A stretch of DNA of 5,985 nucleotides from Chloroflexi bacterium RBG_19FT_COMBO_55_16 (GTDB lineage: Bacteria > Chloroflexota > Anaerolineae > Anaerolineales > UBA4823), in assembly GCA_001795335.1 (NCBI GenBank), contig MGOK01000016.1, positions 3,758 to 9,742 on the forward strand, in the 5' to 3' direction. Every line of letters begins with the position of its first letter. Position 1 is the stretch's first letter. This document shows, one piece after another, positions 1 to 5,683 of the stretch. The position numbers were made by a program, and so were the translations under genes. The notes beneath the pieces are model-generated. The model was not told the DNA's origin. It did no database searches and saw only the letters and a program-made list of their open reading frames with translations.

Positions 1-569
1 GTAAAGGTCCTAAAATATTTTCGGTCAGCGGCCATGTAAACCGGCCAGGGAATTATGAGCTGCCTTTGGGGACGATGTTAAGTGATATTATTTTCGAACA
101 TGCCGGTGGTCTCCGCGATAGTAAAATGCTGAAAGCCATCATTCCAGGCGGGGCATCTACACCTGTCTTGACTGCCGATCAGGTAGAGACACCTATGGCA
201 TTCGAGACCCTCGAGAAAGCAGGTTCCCAATTGGGTACAGGCGGCATTATTGTGATGGACGAAACCACCTGCATGGTGGAAACAGCCCGCCGCATAACTA
301 AGTTCTTCGTTCACGAGTCTTGTGGACGGTGTGTGCCATGCCGAATTGGTTCATTGCGACTCTTTGAAATCCTGGAACGAGTAGAACAAGGCATGGGAAT
401 CCCGGGTGATATTGAGCGCGCCCTATACTTATCCCAAAACATCGATGGCCGTACTTTTTGTCCAATGGGTGCAGCGTTGGTAAACCCGGCCCGGTCTACG
501 ATCCTTAAGTTCCGCGAGGAATACGAATACCACATCCATGAGAAAAAATGTGCGCCAAACACAAATTAA
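1..569 (+). CDS. nuoF: NuoF/HydB-type NADH-binding flavoprotein subunit, 3' part only
   Basis: This is the C-terminal part of the subunit that oxidises or reduces NAD(H) with FMN and passes electrons to iron-sulfur clusters, in complex I-like enzymes or electron-bifurcating hydrogenases and formate dehydrogenases. The open frame runs from base 3 to the TAA at 567-569 with no start in the window, so the Rossmann/FMN region lies upstream. The visible part starts in the SLBB domain (SVSGHVNRPGNYELPLG). It continues through the PGG-STPVLT and GGIIVMDETTCMV segments to the N3-type [4Fe-4S] domain. The cluster ligands are SCGRCVPCR (Cys codons at 321, 330 and 339) and a fourth Cys in FCPMG (codon at 459), giving Cx2Cx2Cx39C. 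The tail (KFREEYEYHIHEKKC) reads more like HydB/HoxF than respiratory NuoF. However, the protein stops ten codons after the HI of EYHI, without the two-[4Fe-4S] ferredoxin extension usual in HydB. Family assignment is firm; the parent complex is not. Confidence 0.93.
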   Translation, partial: KGPKIFSVSGHVNRPGNYELPLGTMLSDIIFEHAGGLRDSKMLKAIIPGGASTPVLTADQVETPMAFETLEKAGSQLGTGGIIVMDETTCMVETARRITKFFVHESCGRCVPCRIGSLRLFEILERVEQGMGIPGDIERALYLSQNIDGRTFCPMGAALVNPARSTILKFREEYEYHIHEKKCAPNTN

Positions 570-604
570 ATTTCTAATTCTTGTATTCGAATCGATGGCG
601 TGCA

Positions 605-611
605 AGAGGAG
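605..611 (+). promoter_or_regulatory. Ribosome binding site deciding the start of the lone receiver protein
   Basis: AGAGGAG lies six bases before the ATG at 618. The frame could also open at a GTG at 600, but that codon precedes the Shine-Dalgarno sequence. The ATG at 618 also gives a normal receiver N-terminus (MAKILVIDDDP). Confidence 0.85.
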
Positions 612-617
612 TATTCC

Positions 618-998
618 ATGGCAAAAATTCTCGTTATAGATGATGACCCGGACTTTGTCAGCGCAACAAAAATCGTATTGGAAAAAAATAACCATGAGGT
701 CATTTCCGCCGACGGCGGCGATGCGGGTTATAAGCGCGCTAAAGACGATGAACCCGACCTGGTAATTTTGGATGTTATGATGGACACAGTGCTCGATGGC
801 CTTTCTGTCAGCCAGAGGATGCACGATGATCTCGATCTGCGCAAAATCCCAATCATCATGGTTACCTCCATCGCGAATACGGACTACGCTGAACTGTTCC
901 CCACAGATGAGTATATCCATATTAACGCATTCATGAGTAAACCCATTGCAAGCGATGAATTAATCCGAAAGGTGAATAAATATCTCCCAAAATATTGA
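618..998 (+). CDS. Stand-alone response regulator receiver (REC) protein
   Basis: A 126-aa single-domain response regulator that receives phosphate from a histidine kinase. All key receiver residues are present when counted from ATG 618: the acidic pocket at Asp8-Asp10, phosphoacceptor Asp52 in VILDVMM, switch Thr83 in IMVTS, and Lys108 in MSKP. The domain fills the whole protein, so there is no output domain. It must act by protein contact (CheY/Spo0F style) or as a relay step. The DVMMDTVLDG stretch and the loop around 84-104 (SIANTDY through FPTDEYIHIN) are longer than in CheY. I recall such receivers beside NADH-dependent hydrogenase or formate dehydrogenase subunits, but cannot check that here. 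It follows the nuoF-like gene by 48 bases with no terminator seen, so cotranscription is likely. Partner candidates are the two kinases just downstream. Confidence 0.93.
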   Translation: MAKILVIDDDPDFVSATKIVLEKNNHEVISADGGDAGYKRAKDDEPDLVILDVMMDTVLDGLSVSQRMHDDLDLRKIPIIMVTSIANTDYAELFPTDEYIHINAFMSKPIASDELIRKVNKYLPKY

Positions 999-1079
999 GC
1001 CACGGGAAACCTGGAATGCTATCCGTGAGTCCGTATTTCAATTCGAGTAGTCATTGGGGGCATATATTTATGAACTGCC

Positions 1080-3074
1080 ATGAAACAATTTCTTAAGGAT
1101 CTATTTTCGGCTCCGTTTCAACTTGTATTAGTAGTTTCCTTTTCCCTGGTAGCCGCGTTAACGATCGCGATCGGTACCTGGACGATTTCTCACACTATCA
1201 TTGATTATCTGGCTGATGCAATGAATGAACGAGTTGCACGCGACATGCAGCTGGCCCAGGCTTTTTATAGTCTAAAACTGCGTGAAATCGAGGGAATTAC
1301 ACTTCGATTATCAAAAGATGCACTGGTTATTAAATATATTATTAACCAAACTATTCAAGGGGACGAAAACGCTCAATCGGTCATTGACCAGCAGATAGCC
1401 AATAACCTCTCAGGACTGGCAATGGGAGGCAATCATTTAATTGCTGTACTAAATCAAAATGGAGATCTCCTAGCCGGACGTCTGCTTTCTGTAGAGGGCC
1501 AGCAATCAAAAATCGTCCCTTCTGGAAATTGGATAAGCCTGCGTATTATCCAGCAATCACTATTAACTGAAAAACCTATTGCTGCTACAGAAGTAATCCC
1601 ACCAGACCTTCTAACACAGGTAGGATTAGCCGATCAGGCCAGGATCGCGATAATCGATACACCTAGAGCCGCACCGGAACTATTTGATCCCCGAGAAGGA
1701 ACCGCTGGCCTTGCTCTTACCAGCGTTTCTCCGATAAAGGATGAGCTGGGTCAGGTCATTGGCGCAGTAATCGCAATCCACTTATTTAATAACGACTTTA
1801 CTTTAGTCGACCAGATCAAGGATATTGCCGGCATTGACACCGCAACTATATTTTTGGGCGACTTGCGAGTCTCGACGAATGTAATGACGCTCTCGGGCGA
1901 CCGCGCCATCGGTACCAGGGTTTCCCAAGAAGTAAGCCAGGTCGTACTAAATCAAGGTAAAGAATATGTTGGGCTGGCCTTTGTAGTGAACGAGAATTAT
2001 ATTACTCGTTATGAGCCTTTAATAAATCATAATGGCGAGGAGATCGGCATTCTATATGCAGGTGCAAAACAGGCCTCCTTCTACAGGCTGGTGAATATAT
2101 TCAACCAACGGATCATTCTGGTCGCCCTCGGGACGATAATCCTGACGATCGTCCTTACCACACCAGTCTCCCGGGCCATCACCCGGCCGTTAAATCAACT
2201 GAAAGACCTGGTAGAGGCCAACCGTCGCGTGGCAGGAGGGGACATGTCTGTCAGAGTTCCCGTACGGGCTGGTGGACAAATCGGATTATTGGAGAGTTCA
2301 TTCAACTCGATGTTGGATACCCTTCAAACAACTCAGGATCAATTGATCCAATCTGAAAAGCTAGCCTCCCTTGGTCAATTGGCAGCCGGGGTAGCCCACG
2401 AACTTAACAACCCGCTCGGCACCATCTTACTTTATTCCGATATCCTCTTGAAGGAAATTGATCCTGATTCACCCCATAAAGCAGATGTGGAAGTAATTGT
2501 AAACGAGACCACGCGCTGTAAAGGCATCGTCGGATCGCTGCTAGAGTTTGCCCGGCAAAACCAAGTTATCGCCCAGACGATTGATTTGAACGCCCTGATC
2601 CTAAGCGTGATCGAACTGGAAAATAAGCGTTACGAAGATACAGCTGTTGAAATGATCCACCAGCTAGATCCAAACCTTCCAAAGATACAGGCTGATCCTG
2701 ATCAAATCCAGCAGGTCCTAGTAAATTTGATCGAAAACGCTGTGGAGGAGATGCCTCAAGGTGGAAAACTAACTCTACGGACTCACAATGAACCCAAGGA
2801 TATGGTTACATTTGAAATCGAAGACACAGGCCGCGGAATTCCACGCGAGAACCTCAGCAAATTGTTCACCCCCTTTTTCACTACAAAGCCGGTTGGAATA
2901 GGCACCGGATTAGGCCTGTCAATCATCTACGGAATCATCAAAATGCATCGCGGCCAGATTTTTGTGCGTAGTGAGGTAAATAAAGGAACCACGTTCACCA
3001 TCCAGCTGCCGATCAAACTTCAGGGAATAAGTAACACCAGTCAGCTTACATTAGGTTCGACAAATCAAAACTAA
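1080..3074 (+). CDS. Membrane sensor histidine kinase with Cache, HAMP, HisKA and HATPase domains
   Basis: A 664-aa transmembrane kinase that autophosphorylates on histidine in response to an extracytoplasmic signal. Order of parts: TM1 about 14-37; an extracytoplasmic Cache-type sensor about 38-340, whose distal part (TIFLGDLRVSTNV, AIGTRVS, IGILYAGAK) is typical of Cache domains that bind small ligands; TM2 about 344-363; HAMP about 361-417; HisKA with phosphoacceptor His440 in VAHELNNPLG; HATPase_c with N box Asn549/Asn553, G1 box DTGRG at 582-586 and G2 box GTGLGLS at 608-614. The last 18 residues are probably disordered. The HELNNPLG signature is of the NtrB/ZraS kind, which usually pairs with NtrC-type regulators. 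An in-frame TGA at 1071 excludes an earlier start. No good Shine-Dalgarno lies at normal distance from ATG 1080: the nearest, GGGGG at 1056-1060, is 19 bases away. The ligand is unknown. Confidence 0.95.
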   Translation: MKQFLKDLFSAPFQLVLVVSFSLVAALTIAIGTWTISHTIIDYLADAMNERVARDMQLAQAFYSLKLREIEGITLRLSKDALVIKYIINQTIQGDENAQSVIDQQIANNLSGLAMGGNHLIAVLNQNGDLLAGRLLSVEGQQSKIVPSGNWISLRIIQQSLLTEKPIAATEVIPPDLLTQVGLADQARIAIIDTPRAAPELFDPREGTAGLALTSVSPIKDELGQVIGAVIAIHLFNNDFTLVDQIKDIAGIDTATIFLGDLRVSTNVMTLSGDRAIGTRVSQEVSQVVLNQGKEYVGLAFVVNENYITRYEPLINHNGEEIGILYAGAKQASFYRLVNIFNQRIILVALGTIILTIVLTTPVSRAITRPLNQLKDLVEANRRVAGGDMSVRVPVRAGGQIGLLESSFNSMLDTLQTTQDQLIQSEKLASLGQLAAGVAHELNNPLGTILLYSDILLKEIDPDSPHKADVEVIVNETTRCKGIVGSLLEFARQNQVIAQTIDLNALILSVIELENKRYEDTAVEMIHQLDPNLPKIQADPDQIQQVLVNLIENAVEEMPQGGKLTLRTHNEPKDMVTFEIEDTGRGIPRENLSKLFTPFFTTKPVGIGTGLGLSIIYGIIKMHRGQIFVRSEVNKGTTFTIQLPIKLQGISNTSQLTLGSTNQN

Positions 3075-3093
3075 CGTTTAACCTGTTCTCGAA

Positions 3094-4230
3094 ATGAATG
3101 AAACCAGTATCCTCGTAATCGATGACGAAACCGGAATCCGTGAAGGATGTAAAAGGGCGCTAAAGACACAAGACTACCTGGTTGAAACCGCCGAAAACGG
3201 AGAGCAAGGCTTACAGAAGGTCTACTCCGACAATTATGACCTGGTGTTGATCGACATCATGATGCCCGGGATCAGTGGTATCGACCTGATCTCATTGATC
3301 CATCAACACGATCCTGAAATCGTTTGCATAATTGTCACCGGCTACGCAACGGTAGAGCTCGCCGTGCGTGCCATCAAACAAGGCGCTTACGATTTTCTGA
3401 CCAAGCCTTTTACCACAGACGAACTTTTTCTGGTTGTCGATCAGGGCTTGGAACGGCGACGTTTATCGCTGGAGACCAAACGCTTACAGGCTATTGAAGC
3501 GGAATCTCAGCGTTTATCTGCAGAAAAAGCCAGGCTGGAGGAACTCGATAGAGCTAAAGTAGCTTTTATCCAGCTGGTCACCCATGAGCTCCAGGCACCC
3601 ATTTCTGCAATCACGACTTATCTGGACCTCATGTTAAACGAATATATCCCGCCCGAACAATATCGAGAATACCTGGAACGAGCTCAAGATCGAGCTAAAG
3701 AACAGCTCAACCTGATCTCAGATTTACTCGAGTTTGGTCGGCTAAAAGAAATAAAATCCACCAAAAAACCCGGTTTGGTCAAGGTGGATGACATACTAAA
3801 AAAAGTGATCTTACAGCTAGAACCACAGGCATCTGAAAAAAAGATGCCTATTATGACGGATATTTCGTCTGGTTTAGATCCTATCTGTATGGCGGCTGAT
3901 CAGGTAGCAAGTATCTGGACGAATTTAATTTCCAATGCGATCAAATATACTCAGCCAGGTGGAGAGATTCATATCCTTTTGAAACAAGAAGATTCCGAAG
4001 TTCTGGGCCAGGTAAAAGACACCGGAATAGGAATCCCGGATGACGCAAAAGAACATCTTTTTTCTGAATTTTTTCGCGCAAAAAATGCCAAAGTGTTAAG
4101 CATCTCTGGTACAGGGTTGGGTCTGGCGATCGTTAAACAAATTATTGAAAAAGCTGGCGGAAAAATCTGGTTCGAATCGGAGCTCGGCAAAGGTTCGGCT
4201 TTTACATTCGTTTTGCCAATCGCTGAATGA
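3094..4230 (+). CDS. Hybrid signalling protein: N-terminal receiver plus histidine kinase
   Basis: A soluble 378-aa protein with a receiver followed by a kinase. The receiver (about 5-120) has Asp10/Asp11, phosphoacceptor Asp54 in LIDIMMPG, Thr82 in VTGYATVE and Lys104 in TKPF. Its alpha4-alpha5 face (GYATVELAVRAIKQGAYDFLTKPF) is NtrC-like. Where NtrC carries an AAA+ sigma-54 domain, this protein has a charged coiled-coil linker (about 117-156), a HisKA domain with His164 in VTHELQAPI, and an HATPase_c domain. The ATPase boxes are N box Asn277/Asn281, G1 DTGIG at 309-313 and G2 GTGLGL at 339-344. All catalytic landmarks are intact. It starts 19 bases after the upstream kinase; a TAA at 3079 in its own frame forces the start to ATG 3094, and no Shine-Dalgarno is visible, so translational coupling is likely. 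The inferred role is a middle step: the membrane kinase phosphorylates Asp54 and this gates the His164 kinase. There are no membrane segments and no DNA-binding domain. Confidence 0.94.
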   Translation: MNETSILVIDDETGIREGCKRALKTQDYLVETAENGEQGLQKVYSDNYDLVLIDIMMPGISGIDLISLIHQHDPEIVCIIVTGYATVELAVRAIKQGAYDFLTKPFTTDELFLVVDQGLERRRLSLETKRLQAIEAESQRLSAEKARLEELDRAKVAFIQLVTHELQAPISAITTYLDLMLNEYIPPEQYREYLERAQDRAKEQLNLISDLLEFGRLKEIKSTKKPGLVKVDDILKKVILQLEPQASEKKMPIMTDISSGLDPICMAADQVASIWTNLISNAIKYTQPGGEIHILLKQEDSEVLGQVKDTGIGIPDDAKEHLFSEFFRAKNAKVLSISGTGLGLAIVKQIIEKAGGKIWFESELGKGSAFTFVLPIAE

Positions 4231-4243
4231 TGGGAAGTATTTA

Positions 4244-4849
4244 TTATCTGGTCAATACGATCTCAAGAAGCGTTGGTTCAGGTGCTTGTATGGATGGCTT
4301 AAGTAAAGACCAATCTGGTGCGAAAGATCGCAATATGCTCTCACAAAGAACAGCAAACCCCAGGCGTGCCAGAGCCATCTCGCGGCTGAGCCCGGTTTTC
4401 TTTCCAGATTCGCAGAGCGGGCAGTGGGCTAAGGTGTAGCGCAGGTTTCTATCTGTTCGTTCCAGCGTGAATGGAACAGCCATCGAATTAAGGATAAACT
4501 CGAACGCCTGAGACAATTGGTCGATGGTAGATAATCCAATATAATCCTCGGAGAGTCTGGCAGCCAGGATCGCGCCGAGACGAGCGCCAAATCGGGTAAC
4601 TGATTTCTTTCCTTCGGTCTGATCACTGCACCCCTCGCAGCTCATGGCATATTCAAGGAATATTTGACTGAGATCAGCGTTGCAGCCCGCTCCACAACCG
4701 GAAATCTCACCCCGGACAACAATACCCACTACCGGATCTTGCCGAATGTAGATCTCCCGCTCGTTTATTTCGATATACCGCATGTCAGCACTGGCAATAA
4801 CATATGCCAATAGAGGCGCGTCCTTGATTTTCACCTTCTTTTCGGACAT
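4244..4849 (-). CDS. Cysteine-rich protein of unknown function, divergent from the CODH accessory operon
   Basis: A 201-aa protein that I do not recognise. It reads from ATG (complement of 4847-4849) to TAA (complement of 4244-4246), with AGGAG six bases before the start. It is soluble, with no signal peptide. Seven cysteines fall in a metal-site pattern: Cys52 and Cys56 (GCGAGC), Cys71 and Cys74 (SCEGC), Cys143 and Cys146 in AHCPLC with His142 beside, and Cys169 (VLCES). The N-terminal 70 residues look beta-rich; residues about 84-180 look mainly helical (FGARLGAILAARL, DQLSQAFEFILNSM). The pattern would suit a zinc, nickel or Fe-S site, but this is inference, and I see no helix-turn-helix. 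It points away from the DUF3786-cooC operon and shares its promoter region. It converges on the hybrid kinase with a 13-base gap. Good Shine-Dalgarno, a patterned cysteine content and length support a real gene rather than a shadow. Confidence 0.85.
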   Translation of the reverse strand: MSEKKVKIKDAPLLAYVIASADMRYIEINEREIYIRQDPVVGIVVRGEISGCGAGCNADLSQIFLEYAMSCEGCSDQTEGKKSVTRFGARLGAILAARLSEDYIGLSTIDQLSQAFEFILNSMAVPFTLERTDRNLRYTLAHCPLCESGKKTGLSREMALARLGFAVLCESILRSFAPDWSLLKPSIQAPEPTLLEIVLTR

Positions 4850-4855
4850 GGTTTT

Positions 4856-4860
4856 CTCCT
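4856..4860 (-). promoter_or_regulatory. Ribosome binding site of the cysteine-rich gene
   Basis: On the minus strand AGGAG is followed by six bases (AAAACC) and then ATG at 4849. This fixes the start and supports the gene as real. Confidence 0.8.
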
Positions 4861-4922
4861 CAGGGAGTAATTCATTAAGAATTGCCCAGGCGATTCCCCT
4901 GGATATAGAGAACCATCATTTT

Positions 4923-4928
4923 ATTATA
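4923..4928 (-). promoter_or_regulatory. Predicted -10 box of the leftward promoter
   Basis: The minus strand reads TATAAT here, a perfect sigma-70 -10 hexamer, preceded by GGT. The position expected for a -35 box (complement of about 4946-4951, AACGGA) does not match TTGACA. Transcription would start near 4916 and give the cysteine-rich gene a leader of about 67 bases. The absence of a -35 match suggests dependence on an activator, or a weak promoter. Confidence 0.5.
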
Positions 4929-4960
4929 ACCTGGATTCAGATTGTTCCGTTGCTTTTAGT

Positions 4961-4966
4961 TATAAT
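4961..4966 (+). promoter_or_regulatory. Predicted -10 box of the rightward (DUF3786-cooC) promoter
   Basis: A perfect TATAAT preceded by AGT, 30 bases before the DUF3786 start codon, so the transcript would begin near 4973 with a leader of about 24 bases. The expected -35 position (about 4938-4943, CAGATT) is a poor match to TTGACA. The hexamer lies in GTTATAAT (4959-4966), the inverse of ATTATAAC (4923-4930) that forms the leftward -10 box. Confidence 0.55.
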
Positions 4967-4977
4967 CTATCGATAGA
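4966..4977. promoter_or_regulatory. 12-base perfect palindrome at the rightward transcription start; candidate operator
   Basis: TCTATCGATAGA is a perfect 12-base inverted repeat. It starts on the last base of the rightward -10 box and covers the predicted start site. A protein bound there would block RNA polymerase, so it is a plausible operator for the DUF3786-cooC operon. The regulator is unknown, and a palindrome of this length can arise by chance. Confidence 0.35.
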
Positions 4978-4996
4978 GAGGATTGAACCTGAGTTT

Positions 4997-5653
4997 ATGC
5001 CCGAACCTACTGCTCTGGATCTGCTTGACGGACAAGTCGAGAGGCTACGCGCCGCGTTTAAGGATGTCGACCCAGTCATTCTGGCGAGTCGCACCGGATC
5101 CGCTTATCATTCCCTGGGTGCGTTGGCAGGTGAGCTCCACCTGTCGTTGTGGGAGCGTCCGATCGTGGTACCCTTCCCAGAACTGCGCGCCCGGGAAGCA
5201 GAAAGCGGCTCTGATCTGATCACCCATCTGCAAGCTTTGTTGTTATATTACTTCACGACCTGTGATGGGTCTCCGGAATCAGGTCAATGGATCTCCTTCT
5301 CTGAGCTGCCAGACGGCCGTATTTATAACCAGGCCTTTCAGGGATACACCGGTAGAGCCCTGGCGCTGGCCTTCCAGAACGACCTGGACGCTTTCGCCAG
5401 AGCCGCAGAGAGCGTGGGCGGTAAAAGAGTCTACTTATTAGGCGACCTGGCCTTCGCATACCGGGTCTTGCCATTGGTCTCTATATTGGTCGTTTACTGG
5501 CAAGGCGACGAAGAGATGCAACCCGCTTGCCAGATCCTATTCGACTCAGCGGTCAGCCATCACCTGCCCACCGACGCATGCGCCGTAATCGGTAGCACGC
5601 TAAAGGGGCGGCTGATAAAGCAAAAGAATGTTGAAAATCTTGAAAATTATTAA
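4997..5653 (+). CDS. DUF3786 family protein, CODH/ACS-cluster associated
   Basis: A 218-aa soluble protein. The middle and C-terminal parts match the DUF3786 pattern as I remember it: a central helix LLLYYFTTCDG (81-91), WISFSELPDGRIYNQAFQGYTG (98-119), an LGD element (148-150), and LVVYWQGDEEMQPACQILFDSAVSHHLPT (164-192). The function is undescribed; the family is often found beside CODH/acetyl-CoA synthase genes and is sometimes labelled a possible Fe-S protein. Only three cysteines are visible here (Cys89, Cys178, Cys195), so a conventional four-Cys cluster within one chain is not supported. Start choice: ATG 4997 gives a normal N-terminus; the purine-rich AGAGAGGA at 4975-4982 is 14 bases upstream, longer than usual. 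The gene is first in an apparent operon with cooC (30-base gap). Its last residues (VENLENY) are encoded by an AT-rich stretch with a 9-base tandem repeat. Confidence 0.85.
   Translation: MPEPTALDLLDGQVERLRAAFKDVDPVILASRTGSAYHSLGALAGELHLSLWERPIVVPFPELRAREAESGSDLITHLQALLLYYFTTCDGSPESGQWISFSELPDGRIYNQAFQGYTGRALALAFQNDLDAFARAAESVGGKRVYLLGDLAFAYRVLPLVSILVVYWQGDEEMQPACQILFDSAVSHHLPTDACAVIGSTLKGRLIKQKNVENLENY
5631..5648 (+). repeat. Two-copy 9-base tandem repeat at the DUF3786 3' end
   Basis: TTGAAAATC (5631-5639) is followed directly by TTGAAAATT (5640-5648). It lies in frame as a multiple of three and encodes the doubled [VL]EN in the last residues. The surrounding gene is much richer in G+C, so the tail may be a small slippage duplication. 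Confidence 0.6.
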
Positions 5654-5673
5654 TGCAGGGACGCAAAGGACTT

Positions 5674-5678
5674 AGGAG
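5674..5678 (+). promoter_or_regulatory. Ribosome binding site of cooC
   Basis: AGGAG sits five bases before ATG 5684, a near-ideal arrangement that fixes the start. It also lies inside a nine-codon open frame that begins on the upstream stop codon. Confidence 0.85.
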
Positions 5679-5683
5679 TTAAT

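Noticed and set aside
600..617. A six-codon longer start for the lone receiver protein at GTG 600
   Set aside because: The Shine-Dalgarno (605-611) lies after this GTG and fits ATG 618, which also matches the normal receiver N-terminus.
429..920. A 163-codon minus-strand frame across the end of nuoF and the receiver gene
   Set aside because: It is antisense to two well-supported genes with intact motifs, and its product has no recognisable domain.
1001..1027. Possible terminator hairpin CACGG/CCGTG between the receiver and sensor kinase genes
   Set aside because: The stem is only five pairs with a 17-base loop and no following T-run, so it is not a credible intrinsic terminator.
1063..1068. 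TATATT as a -10 box for a separate sensor kinase promoter
   Set aside because: There is no matching -35 box, and transcription would start almost at the start codon; AT-rich sequence explains it.
4227..4439. A 70-codon plus-strand frame overlapping the stop of the hybrid kinase by ATGA
   Set aside because: It is antisense to the 3' end of the cysteine-rich gene, has no domain features, and its low-complexity sequence looks like a shadow. The ATGA overlap alone is not enough.
4782..4976. A 64-codon plus-strand frame running through the divergent promoter region
   Set aside because: It is antisense to the start of the cysteine-rich gene and covers both predicted -10 boxes; the hydrophobic end comes from AT-rich promoter DNA.
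4983..5219. A TTG-started 78-codon frame overlapping the DUF3786 gene in another frame
   Set aside because: The DUF3786 frame has clear family motifs and continues to 5653; this frame has none.
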